Numbered from the stretch's first letter, positions 24,839 through 34,189 are shown. The stretch is DNA of 59,119 nucleotides from Prevotellaceae bacterium UBA4332 (GCA_002394365.1 DGTQ01000010.1:1-59119), one strand, 5' to 3'. The notes: a model not told the origin generated them from the letters alone. A program made the numbers and translations.

Positions 24839-25575
24839 TAGTATTTGTTGTTATTATTTTCCAAGAAATCCTGGGCTTGCTCGAGAGTGTCGAGTTTGCC
24901 AACGTCGAGGAGACGGAGGTCTGTCTTGAGCAATCCCCTGATATTCTTCTCTGCACAATGGCGGAGATAGAAATCTACTATGGGGAAGGCATCCTGCCAT
25001 TGGTCCATGAGGGGGAACATCGACGGACTCAAGACGTGTATGCCAGCAAAGGCGTAGAGACGGGCGTCAGGAGGCAGAGAGCCGTAGGGCGACTTCACCT
25101 CGCCAGTGTCGATGTTTGTCCAGCCTACGAGTCGCATGTCTTTGTCGAAGGCAAGATAGCGACTGGTCTTGCGCTCTGAAACGAGGAGCGTGGCATCGGC
25201 ACAGAGCGACTGCTGGTAGAAGTCTCGGAGGGAGACGTTGCTCAGGATGTCGCAGTTGTGGATGAGCACAGGCTCAGGCTCGAAGAGCTGACGGGCTTTC
25301 TTTATGCCCCCCCCTGTCTCGAGGAGGTGGGAGGACTCGTCGCTTATCCTGATACTGACACCATAACGTGCCTCAAGGAGCGAACAGAAGTTCTTCAACT
25401 GGGCAGCGTGGTGATGAACATTTACCACCACCCTGTCGGCACCAGCCTCAATGACCTTCAGGTATATCCTCTGCAGCAATGGCATGTCTCCTACTGGCAC
25501 AAGTGCTTTTGGGATAACATCGGTAAGAGGTTTGAGTCTCGTACCCTTGCCTGCTGCAAATATCATGACCTGCAT
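24838..25575 (-). CDS. Sugar-1-phosphate nucleotidyltransferase family protein
   Basis: 245 aa with the nucleotidyltransferase signature AAGKGTRLKPLTDVIPKALVPV (residues 7-28) and a downstream LIHNCDI metal-binding Asp. Most similar in type to MurU/mannose-1-phosphate guanylyltransferase-like proteins. In MurNAc recycling such enzymes pair with an AmgK kinase, which is not next to it here, so the substrate is open. It lies 34 bp after rprY and is coupled to guaA by TAATG. Confidence 0.82.
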   Translation of the reverse strand: MQVMIFAAGKGTRLKPLTDVIPKALVPVGDMPLLQRIYLKVIEAGADRVVVNVHHHAAQLKNFCSLLEARYGVSIRISDESSHLLETGGGIKKARQLFEPEPVLIHNCDILSNVSLRDFYQQSLCADATLLVSERKTSRYLAFDKDMRLVGWTNIDTGEVKSPYGSLPPDARLYAFAGIHVLSPSMFPLMDQWQDAFPIVDFYLRHCAEKNIRGLLKTDLRLLDVGKLDTLEQAQDFLENNNNKY

Positions 25576-25609
25576 AACTCTCTGTTATCGTTAAAGTTAA
25601 CGTTAACGT

Positions 25610-26311
25610 TTAATTCTCCTCTTCAGGTATGATGAGCTTGTAGCCCTTGCCGTGGATATTGATAATCTCGATATTCTCGTCCTCACGCAGGTGCTTGCGC
25701 AACTTGGTGATATACACGTCCATAGAACGGGCATTGAAATAGTTGTCGTCTATCCAGATGGTCTTAAGGGCGAAGTCGCGCTGAAGAATCTCGTTAGAGT
25801 GTGAGCAGAGCAGAGAGAGCAGTTCGTTCTCCTTGGTGGTGAGCTTTGTCTGCTTGTCGCCTATGCAGAGCAGCTGCTTCTGGGTGTCGAAGAGGAATTT
25901 GCCTATCTGGTACTGTGTAGATTCCTTGGTCTTCTTGCCACGAACTCGGCGCAGGATAGCCTCGATACGGAACACGAGCTCCTCCATAGAGAAAGGCTTG
26001 GTGATATAATCGTCTGCACCAATCTTGAAGCCCTCGAGGATGTCTTCCTTCATCTGGCGGGCTGTAAGGAAGATGATAGGCACGTCGGCATTAGCCTGCC
26101 TAATCTCGGTAGCAAGCTGGAAACCATCTTTCTTAGGCATCATAACGTCGAGCACGCAGATGTCGTAAGTGCTCTTGAGGAAGGCACGATAGCCAGCATC
26201 GCCATCTGGACACAAATCGGTGTCATAACCCTTTGCCTGCAGATATTCGCGAAGCAACATACCAAGGTTCTCGTCATCTTCACAAAGAAGGATTTTCAAA
26301 TTTTCTTCCAT
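25610..26311 (-). CDS. rprY: Response regulator RprY (OmpR family)
   Basis: 233 aa. The receiver domain (1-120) has the phospho-acceptor Asp in YDICVLDVMMPKKDG and the FLTA and KPF switch residues. The C-terminal winged helix (about 140-230) ends IHGKGYKLIIPE. It pairs with the kinase gene immediately upstream on the same strand. RprXY is the known Bacteroides/Porphyromonas system, linked to oxidative stress and sodium or redox metabolism. The targets here are not visible. Confidence 0.9.
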   Translation of the reverse strand: MEENLKILLCEDDENLGMLLREYLQAKGYDTDLCPDGDAGYRAFLKSTYDICVLDVMMPKKDGFQLATEIRQANADVPIIFLTARQMKEDILEGFKIGADDYITKPFSMEELVFRIEAILRRVRGKKTKESTQYQIGKFLFDTQKQLLCIGDKQTKLTTKENELLSLLCSHSNEILQRDFALKTIWIDDNYFNARSMDVYITKLRKHLREDENIEIINIHGKGYKLIIPEEEN

Positions 26312-26471
26312 ACTCTTTTTCTGTTTTTAAGTTATTACTTTATATTTACTTTCTTACTTTTTTTTATATCTCAACTCTCTATTTTCAATCTTCAATTTTT
26401 CCCTCGGCTCTGCCGCTTTTATAAAGCGCAAAGCGCGACTAAAAGAATCTTCAATTTTCAATCCTCAATCT

Positions 26472-28031
26472 TCAATTTTCAATATACTCCATTCCGATGG
26501 TGAAGGTTGTGCCCTTGCCATACTCAGACTCTACGCTGATGGTGCCTTTGTGCAGGTCTATAACCTTCTTTACGTAGGCAAGTCCGAGTCCGAAGCCCTT
26601 TACGTCGTGGCGGTTGCCAGTGTGTACTCGGTAGAACTGTTCGAAGATTTTCTTCTGGTTCTCCTTCTTTATGCCCATGCCCGTATCGCGGATGGAGAGA
26701 TACACCTTGCCTTCCTCGTTCCATGTGCGCAGGTATATGTTCAGCGGCTCGTCAGGTTTGCTGTATTTCACGGCATTGTCGAGTAGGTTGAATATCACGT
26801 TGCTGAAGTGGGTTTCCTCGGCATAGATGGTAGATTCCACCGCCTCCACCTGGGTGTATATCTTGCCTCCCGTATGCTCCACTCTGAGGGTGAAGGAATT
26901 GGCTATCGTATCAACCATCTCGTTGAGGTCGGTCTCCTTCATTTTGAAGATATTCTTGCGTTTGTCGAACATAGACATCTGCAGTACCTTCTCCACGAGG
27001 AATCTCAGTCGCTTGCTCTCGTCGTTGATTACCCCTCCGAGGTGTTGCAGCATGGATTCAGACTTGTTGATGCTCTTGTCGTTGAGCATCTGTGAAGCGA
27101 GCGATATGCTGGCGATAGGCGTCTTGAGCTCATGCGTCATGTTGTTGATGAAGTCATTGCGCATCTCGGAGAATTTCTTCTGGCGGAAGATTATCACGAT
27201 GGTGAAGATAAACGTAACCAGCAGGACGACGGTGAAGATGAGGGCTGGTATGAGATAGCGGATACTGGAGTAGATATAAGAATCTATCGCAGGGAAATGA
27301 ACCGTCAGCACTCCCGTCTTTGACTGCGGGTCGTTCTTGAAGAGCACCTGCTGGAAGGAGTAGTCGCTACCCTTTTCGTCATAGTCAGGACAACGGTATA
27401 TCTCGTTGCCGTCATTGGTTGTTACGGTGAAGTGGTAGGGCATGTCGATGCCGTTGTGGAGCAACTCGGTGCGAATATCCTGGTCAAGCTGGCGGAAATT
27501 GATGCGCTCCTTGAGGGGCTTGTCGCTCACGGTGTAGAGGATGCTGTAAACCACCTCGTCAAGCAGGGCACGCTGATACACATAGCGATTTCTTACTATC
27601 TCCTGCATGGATTTCTGGGCCTCGGCTATTGCCTCTCGGTCACGCTTTACCATGAGTCCGCTCGACACTTTTCGCGGACTTAGCGATACCGTCTGCAGCT
27701 GGAAGGAGGAGTAGATAGTGCCGTCATCACCCACTACCGAGTACTGGTGAGACTTCTGCACCCCTCCACCAGGCGTGCCTGTGCTAACCACTATCGAGTC
27801 ATTGACTATGGCATTGCGTTCTGTTTCCTGTATGTTTTTTTCCAGATAGGACAGTGTCTCGTTGAGCTCCATGTTGTGCGCTGCCTGATAGAGAGCACGA
27901 TGCACCGACTCTTCAAACTGCTCACGCTTCATCTTTGCCATTTCCTCGATGTAGGAAATCTGCAAGGCGAGAAGCACTACGAAGGAGAGCCCCATCACTG
28001 TAGCTATTATCCAGATGGTTGACCTTTTCAT
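26472..28031 (-). CDS. rprX: Sensor histidine kinase RprX
   Basis: 519 aa from the ATG at 28031 (MKRSTIWIIATVMGL). The longer frame would cross the promoter. TM1 (about 5-27), a periplasmic sensor of about 240 residues, TM2 (about 280-302), then the H-box FINNMTHELKTPIAS, N-box NVIFNLLDNAVKYS, G1 DTGMGI and G2 GFGLGLAYVK. Followed by rprY after 160 bp that contain TTCAATC repeats. The -7 box lies only about 9 bp before the ATG, so the mRNA may be nearly leaderless. Confidence 0.9.
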   Translation of the reverse strand: MKRSTIWIIATVMGLSFVVLLALQISYIEEMAKMKREQFEESVHRALYQAAHNMELNETLSYLEKNIQETERNAIVNDSIVVSTGTPGGGVQKSHQYSVVGDDGTIYSSFQLQTVSLSPRKVSSGLMVKRDREAIAEAQKSMQEIVRNRYVYQRALLDEVVYSILYTVSDKPLKERINFRQLDQDIRTELLHNGIDMPYHFTVTTNDGNEIYRCPDYDEKGSDYSFQQVLFKNDPQSKTGVLTVHFPAIDSYIYSSIRYLIPALIFTVVLLVTFIFTIVIIFRQKKFSEMRNDFINNMTHELKTPIASISLASQMLNDKSINKSESMLQHLGGVINDESKRLRFLVEKVLQMSMFDKRKNIFKMKETDLNEMVDTIANSFTLRVEHTGGKIYTQVEAVESTIYAEETHFSNVIFNLLDNAVKYSKPDEPLNIYLRTWNEEGKVYLSIRDTGMGIKKENQKKIFEQFYRVHTGNRHDVKGFGLGLAYVKKVIDLHKGTISVESEYGKGTTFTIGMEYIEN

Positions 28032-28039
28032 GACGAGTG

Positions 28040-28047
28040 CAAAGTTA
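28040..28047 (-). promoter_or_regulatory. rprX promoter (-7 box)
   Basis: Minus-strand TAACTTTG, 8 bp upstream of the ATG. No clear -33. The start point would lie about at the start codon. Confidence 0.55.
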
Positions 28048-28162
28048 CGAATAAAGTTAGATAAAAGAAAAACTTTTCTTGGAAGAAATGAAGAATTATG
28101 CAAATATTAACATAATTTTTGCAACGAAATTAAATATATGCACTTTTCTTGTGCGGTTTTAT

Positions 28163-28858
28163 CTAAAACAAAGTGGTTATTTTAACAACCGTAAGTACGG
28201 AATCCTCCACTCGGAAGGAGATGTCAAAAGAGGCATACTGCATGGTATAGATGCGCTGGGAAGACGAATGATAATGAGGGCGAGGGTCTTCGGCAAGGAG
28301 TTTTTTGCAGATGTGGAAGTCGGAGCGCAGTGCTTCAAACTCTGGCAGGGTGAGCTGCCGTTCCGTCTCTTCGCTAATCTGCACCTCGAGCCTCTTCCAC
28401 TCTGCTGTGTCCGTAAATCCGCCACGAGCGTCTGGGTGGGCATCGGTATAGGCTATGTAGGGCTTGACATCGTAGATAGGTGTGCCGTCAGTGAGGTCGG
28501 CACCCTTTACATATACCACAGGGGCATCAGGACAGTCATAATCTATACGCTCTATCAAGACGGAGGAGAGTCCGAGGGCATTGGGGCGGTAAGGACTGCG
28601 AGAGGCAAACACCCCCACCCTCTTGTTGCCACCAAGACGTGGCGGACGCACGGTGAGCCTTTCTTCCACGTCCTTGTTATGAGAGAATCCCCAGATGAGC
28701 CAAAGGTAGTCAAAAGCCTCCATTCCCCTTACGGCATCAGGAGAACGGTATTCTTTCTCGAATACTATCCTGCCTGTAAGTTCTTTCACTACCCCAGCCT
28801 GACGGGGTGTACCAAACTTGCTGCCGAGAGGGGAATGGAAGGTTGCTACTTTTTTCAT
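28163..28858 (-). CDS. trmO: tRNA m6t6A37 methyltransferase TrmO (YaeB)
   Basis: Uses S-adenosylmethionine to methylate t6A37 of certain tRNAs. 231 aa from ATG 28858 (MKKVATFHSPLG). The 13 codons upstream of it do not look like the family. The beta-barrel YaeB motifs are visible: FHSPLGSKFGTPRQ at the start, then DYLWLIWGF and SPYRPNALGLSSV, followed by GADLTDGTPIYDVKPY. It is upstream of rprX on the same strand, with the rprX promoter between them. Confidence 0.9.
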   Translation of the reverse strand: MKKVATFHSPLGSKFGTPRQAGVVKELTGRIVFEKEYRSPDAVRGMEAFDYLWLIWGFSHNKDVEERLTVRPPRLGGNKRVGVFASRSPYRPNALGLSSVLIERIDYDCPDAPVVYVKGADLTDGTPIYDVKPYIAYTDAHPDARGGFTDTAEWKRLEVQISEETERQLTLPEFEALRSDFHICKKLLAEDPRPHYHSSSQRIYTMQYASFDISFRVEDSVLTVVKITTLF

Positions 28859-28958
28859 AACATGAACTTCGCACGAAAACGAAACGCCTTTCATCAAGCT
28901 ACGAAACGCTTACGCTACGAAAACCTATAACTGGTAACTAGTAACTTGTAACTGGTAA

Positions 28959-30143
28959 CTACTTCCTCATGTATGGGTCTGTGCCGAGCACGGTAGAGGC
29001 AAGGCGCTTAGCCTTGTCACGCAACTGGTTGATGTCAGCATCTGTGTCGCCATAACACAGCACTACTCCCATGCGACGACCTTTGTGGGCATCGGGCTTG
29101 CCAAAGATACGCACACGTGTACATTCCTCCTTGAGGGCATCAACAAAGTTGTAGGGTATTATCTCTCCCTCGGCATAATCCTTGTTGGCAAGCACTACTG
29201 CAGAGACACCTGCGTGCTCCAGACGTATATCGTGGATAGGCAATCCCATGACGGCACGGAAGTGCAACTCAAACTCAGAGAGGTTGGTAGTGTGGCCCAA
29301 TGTCACCATGCCCGTATCATGAGGACGAGGAGAGAGTTCGGAGAACACCACGCCAGTATCGGTAAGGAAGAACTCCACACCCCAGATGCCGTAGCCCGTC
29401 AAGGCAGCTGTCACCTTGTCTGCCATCTGCCTGGCATCATTGAGGTCCTTCTCGGATATCTCGTAGGGTTGCCATGACTCACGATAGTCCCCACCCTTCT
29501 GCACGTGGCCTATCGGCGGACAGAAAATAGTAGGGGCATCCTTCTGGGTAACGGTAAGGAGAGTAAACTCTGAGGTGAAGTGGATAAACTCCTCTATGAT
29601 TACCTCCTTCACGTCTCCACGTGCTCCAGCCATAGCGTCATCAAATGCCTGACGCAGCTCATCGGCACTGTTGACGGTGGACTGCCCATGACCACTGGAG
29701 GACATGAGGGGCTTTATGACACAAGGGAAACCTATCTCCTTTGAAGCCTCCACCAGCTGTTCGTAGGTGGTGGCATAGAAGTATTTTGCTGTGCGCAGTC
29801 CCAGTTCCCTGGCAGCAAGGTCTCGTATAGCCTTACGGTTCATGGTGTAGTTTACAGCTCGTGCCGATGGCACCACCTGTATGCCCTGCTTTTCAAAATC
29901 AAAGAGGCGTTCTGTGCGTATGGCCTCCACCTCTGGCACTATGATGTCTGGCTTGTGCTTGTTTACTACAGCAGCGAGGGCATCGCCATCAAGCATGGAG
30001 AACACCTCACACTCGTCTGCCACTTGCATGGCAGGAGCGTTGGCATAACGATCACACGCAACGACGTACATGCCTGCACGCTTGGCTGCTATAACAAATT
30101 CCTTACCCAGTTCGCCAGAACCTAACAACAAAATCTTCTTCAT
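28959..30143 (-). CDS. purT: Formate-dependent phosphoribosylglycinamide formyltransferase
   Basis: ATP-grasp enzyme that forms formyl-GAR from formate in purine synthesis. 394 aa. N-terminal GSGELGKEFVIAAKRAGM, central ATP-binding segment (KPLMSSSGHGQS), Mg ligands in EVIIEEF and GVEFFLTD, and SELSPRPHDTGMVTL. It allows formyl transfer without folate. 100 bp of TAACTGG repeats separate it from trmO. guaA lies in the same gene cluster. Confidence 0.95.
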   Translation of the reverse strand: MKKILLLGSGELGKEFVIAAKRAGMYVVACDRYANAPAMQVADECEVFSMLDGDALAAVVNKHKPDIIVPEVEAIRTERLFDFEKQGIQVVPSARAVNYTMNRKAIRDLAARELGLRTAKYFYATTYEQLVEASKEIGFPCVIKPLMSSSGHGQSTVNSADELRQAFDDAMAGARGDVKEVIIEEFIHFTSEFTLLTVTQKDAPTIFCPPIGHVQKGGDYRESWQPYEISEKDLNDARQMADKVTAALTGYGIWGVEFFLTDTGVVFSELSPRPHDTGMVTLGHTTNLSEFELHFRAVMGLPIHDIRLEHAGVSAVVLANKDYAEGEIIPYNFVDALKEECTRVRIFGKPDAHKGRRMGVVLCYGDTDADINQLRDKAKRLASTVLGTDPYMRK

Positions 30144-30179
30144 ACTCCCTTTATTATTTTTATTATGTGTTAATATTAG

Positions 30180-30315
30180 ATTTTTCTCAACTTGTAACTT
30201 GTAACTTGTAACTTATAACTGATAACTTATAACTGGTAACTTATAACTGGTAACTTATAACTGGGACTCCGAGCTCTGCTCGCCTGAGCTTGCGAAGAAC
30301 TTGTAACTTGTAACT
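30180..30315. repeat. 7-bp-period array TAACTTG/TAACTGG/TAACTTA
   Basis: About ten TAACTTG, TAACTTA and TAACTGG units with a 7-bp period between purT and the kinase-like gene. Another short run lies at 28925-28960. Confidence 0.85.
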
Positions 30316-30936
30316 TTACAGCTTAGCCTGCCTGATAACCTGTTCTATGAACTCCGCTGTACGCTCTATGCCCAGCAGGGAGCTGTTGATGCAGAGGTCG
30401 TAACTCGATGCAGCCCCCCATTTCTTTGAGGTGTAGTATCCGTAGTAGCTGGCACGCTCTTCCTCCTTACGGTGTATGTACTTGCGAGCCGTCTCTGCGT
30501 CGCAGTTCAGTCGCTCTGCCACCACCTGCGTTCTCACCTCGTCATCAGCAGTTATGAAAACGCTGAACAACCCAGGCTTGGTTCTCAGGATATAATCGGC
30601 ACATCTGCCCACAAAGACGCAGTTGTCCTCCTTTGCCGCCTTCCATATAGCCTCGCTCTGCACCTGGAAGAGCGATTCCTGGGACATGGAGTTGCTGTAG
30701 AAATTGCTACCCGAGCTTGCCAGTCGGCCAGACACGGTAGCAAAGAGCGACTTGAGAACACCATGACTCTCGTCCTGCTTCTCAAATATCCTTGGGTTAA
30801 ACCCGCTACGCTTTGCAGCAAGGTTTATGAGTTCGGTGTCATAATATTTGCAGTCGAATACCTGCGCCAGCCTCTTGGCTATCTCGCAACCTCCGCTTCC
30901 CAACTGACGTCCTACGCTTATAATCAAATTATCCAT
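30316..30936 (-). CDS. Cytidylate-kinase-like protein
   Basis: 206 aa. P-loop-type N-terminus ISVGRQLGSGGCEIAKRLA (Gly-rich, with Gly-Gly-Cys in place of Gly-Lys-Ser/Thr). It belongs to the cytidylate kinase-2 family common in Bacteroidota. The missing P-loop Lys makes kinase activity uncertain. EEERASYYGYYTSKKWG and YDLCINSSLLG are conserved family segments. Its first 8 bases overlap the 3' end of the MATE gene, so the two are coupled. Confidence 0.8.
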   Translation of the reverse strand: MDNLIISVGRQLGSGGCEIAKRLAQVFDCKYYDTELINLAAKRSGFNPRIFEKQDESHGVLKSLFATVSGRLASSGSNFYSNSMSQESLFQVQSEAIWKAAKEDNCVFVGRCADYILRTKPGLFSVFITADDEVRTQVVAERLNCDAETARKYIHRKEEERASYYGYYTSKKWGAASSYDLCINSSLLGIERTAEFIEQVIRQAKL

Positions 30937-32281
30937 GTTGCAACTTGAATTTCTTTATATACACAAATATCATCACATAAGCCATGACAGCTGCTACGCC
31001 ATCACTGAGAGGCATGGCGAGCCACACGCCATCGAGGCCCATAAAGCGAGGCAGGATGGCTATCAGGGGCACAAGGAATATCAGCTGGCGCGACAAGCTC
31101 AGGAAGATGCTTATCTTTGCCATCCCTATGCTCTGGAAGAAATGTGTTATCACCATCTGGGCTCCTATGATGATAAACAGCGACATGATATACCTCATTG
31201 CCACCACCGAGTATGCCGTCAGACGGTCGTCGCTGGTGAAGAGTCTTACGCATGGCTCAGGGAAGAACATTGCTATGACGAAACCTACGGCACACACCAC
31301 CGTGCCTGCTATGGTGGCAAGTTTCAGCACCTCCAGCATGCGGTGGTAGTTCTCGGCTCCGTAGTTATAGCCTGCTATAGGTTGCATACCCTGACAAACA
31401 CCCATCGTAATCATGACAAAGACGAAAGCCACCCTGTTGGCTATGCCGTATGCACCCACAGCCATGTCTCCGCCATAACCCACGAGACTGTTGTTGATGA
31501 ATATTACGACAAGGCAGGCACAGGCATTCATGGAGAATGGGGATATGCCTATGCTTATGATGTTTCTTACTATAGGGCTCTCTATCTTGAACTTGTCATA
31601 GTCAAAATGGAGCAGTTCGTCCTTGTGGGAGAAGAGCCTCCACTGCCAGCAGAGAGCCAGAAACTGCGAGAGGATGGTGGCATAGGCTGCACCTCGTATG
31701 CCGAGGTCGAAGGTGTAGATGAAGATGGGGTCGAGAATGGCATTGAACACAACGGTGAATATCGTGATATACATTGCCGCATGAGGCTTGCCTGCAGAGC
31801 GCAGCACAGCGTTGAGCCCCAGATAGAGGTGGGTAATGGCATTGCCCACGAGTATTATCTCCATATACTGCTTGGCATAGGGCATGGTGGCATCGCTGGC
31901 ACCGAAGAAACGCAGGATAGGCTCGATGAATATCAGGCTCACCAAGCCAAACGCTATGCCCACAATGATATTCAGCATGGCGCAGTTGCCAAGTATGCGG
32001 TTGGCTATGTCGTAGTCCCTCTGCCCCAACTTCACGCTGAGGAACGTGCTCGAACCCACACCGATGGCTGCACCAAACGCTGCCGAGAGGTTCATGAAGG
32101 GGAAGGTGATAGCCAGACCTGAAATGGCAAGAGGACCTACCCCCTGACCAATGAATATACTATCCACCATGTTGTATAGCGACGAGGCTACCATCGCTAC
32201 TATCGCCGGCAAGGCATAATGTATCAACAATGAACCCACAGGTTTAGTGCCCAGTTCAAGTGCCGCTTGTTTATTGCTCAT
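30929..32281 (-). CDS. MATE-family efflux transporter
   Basis: 450 aa with 12 hydrophobic segments in two homologous halves. N-terminal GTKPVGSLLIHYALPAIVAMV and MVDSIFIGQGVGPLAISGL are MATE/NorM signatures. Expected to be a Na+- or H+-driven exporter of cationic compounds in the inner membrane. The substrate is not predictable. It is divergent from xseA, with a TAACTTTG box at 32305-32312 for this strand. Confidence 0.92.
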   Translation of the reverse strand: MSNKQAALELGTKPVGSLLIHYALPAIVAMVASSLYNMVDSIFIGQGVGPLAISGLAITFPFMNLSAAFGAAIGVGSSTFLSVKLGQRDYDIANRILGNCAMLNIIVGIAFGLVSLIFIEPILRFFGASDATMPYAKQYMEIILVGNAITHLYLGLNAVLRSAGKPHAAMYITIFTVVFNAILDPIFIYTFDLGIRGAAYATILSQFLALCWQWRLFSHKDELLHFDYDKFKIESPIVRNIISIGISPFSMNACACLVVIFINNSLVGYGGDMAVGAYGIANRVAFVFVMITMGVCQGMQPIAGYNYGAENYHRMLEVLKLATIAGTVVCAVGFVIAMFFPEPCVRLFTSDDRLTAYSVVAMRYIMSLFIIIGAQMVITHFFQSIGMAKISIFLSLSRQLIFLVPLIAILPRFMGLDGVWLAMPLSDGVAAVMAYVMIFVYIKKFKLQHG

Positions 32282-32304
32282 TCTATCGTTACAAGTATTT
32301 GATG

Positions 32305-32312
32305 CAAAGTTA
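32305..32312 (-). promoter_or_regulatory. MATE gene -7 box
   Basis: Minus-strand TAACTTTG, 23 bp before the ATG. -33 not evident. Confidence 0.55.
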
Positions 32313-32357
32313 ATAAAAAAATTTCTATTCGATGTAGTTATTGCTGAAAAAAATCAT

Positions 32358-32365
32358 TAACTTTG
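32358..32365 (+). promoter_or_regulatory. xseA -7 box, nearly leaderless
   Basis: TAACTTTG ends 4 nt before the xseA ATG, so transcription would start at or next to the start codon. Confidence 0.6.
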
Positions 32366-32369
32366 CATT

Positions 32370-33614
32370 ATGAATCTCTTCGACCACACACAAGCACTCA
32401 CCCTCTCGGCTCTCAACGGCATGGTGCGCCAAGCCATAGAGGACGCCCTACCCGATACCTACTGGGTGCAGGCAGAGCTTGCAAGTCTGCGCGAGAGCCA
32501 CGGCCATTGCTACATGGAACTCATAGAGAAAGGTGAAAACGACAACAGCATCAGGGCTCAGGCACGTGCTTGCTGCTGGAAAAACACATGGCTGCATGTG
32601 GGCAGGAAATTCATTGAGGAGACGGGCATGCCCATGCGCTCGGGGCTGAAAGTGCTACTGCTGGTTCATGCTAATTTTCATGAGTCATTCGGATTTTCGT
32701 GGATAGTGGATGATGTCAACCCCACCTTCACACTCGGAGACATGGCGCAGAGGCGACAGGAGATAATACGCACCCTGACTGAAGAAGGCGTCATCGACCT
32801 TAACAAGCAACTGCCCATATCGCCCTTCTGCAAGAGGATTGCCGTTATCTCCTCTGCCACAGCAGCTGGATACGGCGACTTCTGCAACCAGCTTCAGGAC
32901 AACGCCTACGGCTTCAATTTCATGACGCAGCTTTTCCCTGCCATCATGCAGGGAGAGAACACAGAGAAGTCCGTCATTGAGGCTTTAGACAAGATTCTCG
33001 ACTCAAGCCTCTTCGACTGCGTGGTCATCATACGAGGAGGCGGAAGCACTACGGACCTTTCATGTTTCGACACGCTGCCACTTGCCGAACACGTAGCAAA
33101 CTACCCCCTGCCGATAATTACGGGCATAGGGCACGACAGAGACAAGAGCGTGCTCGACATTGTTGCCTGCGTCAGCGTCAAGACGCCCACCGCAGTAGCA
33201 GAATTTCTCATCAACAACCTCGCCAACACATTAGAGAGGATAGACACCTGCCAGCAGAGGATGGCAAACGCTGTCAAGGCTCGTTTGGAAGTAGAGAAAC
33301 TGCATCTGCAACGCATAGGGCAGCAACTGAAAAATGTTTTCGGCTTGAGGAAAATACAGGAAGAAAACAAGTTAAAGAATATTCTTCTTAAAACACACAA
33401 TCTCGTTGACAAACAAATTCTTATAGAAACAAACAAACTTAACCTCATAGAACAGAAACTCCACTCCCTGGACCCTATCAACATTCTGAAAAAGGGCTAC
33501 AGCATAGTCCTCAAAGATGGTGTTACGGTAAAGGACTCCGCCACTCTCTCCGATGGTGATGAGCTTACCCTCCTATTTGCCAATGGCACCACCAAGGCTA
33601 CAGTCAAAAAATAA
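32370..33614 (+). CDS. xseA: Exodeoxyribonuclease VII large subunit
   Basis: Single-strand DNA exonuclease subunit. 414 aa. The N-terminal OB fold (residues about 10-115) contains YWVQAELASLRESHGHCYMEL. The nuclease core has VISSATAAGYGDF, VVIIRGGGSTTDLSCFD and GIGHDRDKSVLD. A C-terminal coiled coil follows, then the LKKGYSIV tail. The small subunit xseB, often directly downstream, is absent here: a repeat array begins 10 bp after the stop codon. The enzyme needs XseB, so that gene should be elsewhere. Confidence 0.94.
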   Translation: MNLFDHTQALTLSALNGMVRQAIEDALPDTYWVQAELASLRESHGHCYMELIEKGENDNSIRAQARACCWKNTWLHVGRKFIEETGMPMRSGLKVLLLVHANFHESFGFSWIVDDVNPTFTLGDMAQRRQEIIRTLTEEGVIDLNKQLPISPFCKRIAVISSATAAGYGDFCNQLQDNAYGFNFMTQLFPAIMQGENTEKSVIEALDKILDSSLFDCVVIIRGGGSTTDLSCFDTLPLAEHVANYPLPIITGIGHDRDKSVLDIVACVSVKTPTAVAEFLINNLANTLERIDTCQQRMANAVKARLEVEKLHLQRIGQQLKNVFGLRKIQEENKLKNILLKTHNLVDKQILIETNKLNLIEQKLHSLDPINILKKGYSIVLKDGVTVKDSATLSDGDELTLLFANGTTKATVKK

Positions 33615-33935
33615 TCAACTTTTTCCTCGTTTTCCTCATTTTCCTCGTTTTCCTCATCATCCTTTTTGTCCTCTTTGTCCTCTTTATCCTCAAAGTCCGC
33701 ATTGTCCTCATTGTCCCATTTCGTTTTCTTTCTCTCTTCTGGCTTGCCAATATTGTTAGTTTTGTACTCATTTCCAAAACCTGTTTGATACTTGTAGCAA
33801 GATGATTTTATAAGAAGGGAAAACCATTATTAAGGAAAGGGTTAATTTATATATTATATATATACGCGTGCGTGCGGGGAATAGTGACGAGGAAAATGAG
33901 GAAAACGAGGAAAATGAGGAAAATGAGGAAAAAAA
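33615..33935. repeat. Repeat element C: inverted 9-bp arrays around an AT-rich centre
   Basis: Left arm: CCTCRTTTT-type units every 9 bp from 33625 to 33723 (eleven units). Right arm: GAGGAAAAY units at 33889, 33898, 33907, 33916 and 33925, the reverse complement of the left. Between them lies a TATATATTATATATATA stretch (about 33846-33863) followed by CGCGTGCGTGCGGGG. No gene is seen. Confidence 0.85.
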
Positions 33936-34104
33936 TGCAGGCAGACTGTGGGCATCAAATCTGAAATGTTAAAAAAGGACATACCTACGGGCGATTTTCG
34001 CCCTTTTTTCACAAAAACACAGCTTTTTTCGAAGTAAATCTCGCCACCCGCTGAAAGAGGCTGAAAACCAACACTTTACAATCGCCTTTCTCTGGTCTGA
34101 AAAA
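33936..34104. repeat. Noncoding stretch between element C and the 21-bp array
   Basis: Contains TGTTAAAAAAGGACATACC (about 33967), which recurs as TGTTAAAAAGGGACACGCC at about 34213, and a GGGCGATTTTCGCCC hairpin. No supported gene; the long minus-strand frame lacks family features. Confidence 0.4.
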
Positions 34105-34188
34105 ATAACCGCCAGTTCTGCCTCCAGAACCATTAGTTCTGCGTGTAGAACCACTGCCTCTGCCTGTAGAACCAATGGTTCTGCAAGC
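34105..34188. repeat. 21-bp palindromic-word array (copy 3)
   Basis: AGAAC at 34126, 34147 and 34168 with a weaker unit at 34105, exact 21-bp period. Same AGAACCANTGGTTCT family as copies 1 and 2. The minus-strand frame reads as LxxLxAE-type heptads. Confidence 0.8.
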
Positions 34189-34189
34189 G

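Noticed and set aside
30935..32122. 395-codon plus-strand frame opposite the MATE gene
   Set aside because: His/Tyr/Glu-rich shadow of a membrane protein gene; no domain pattern.
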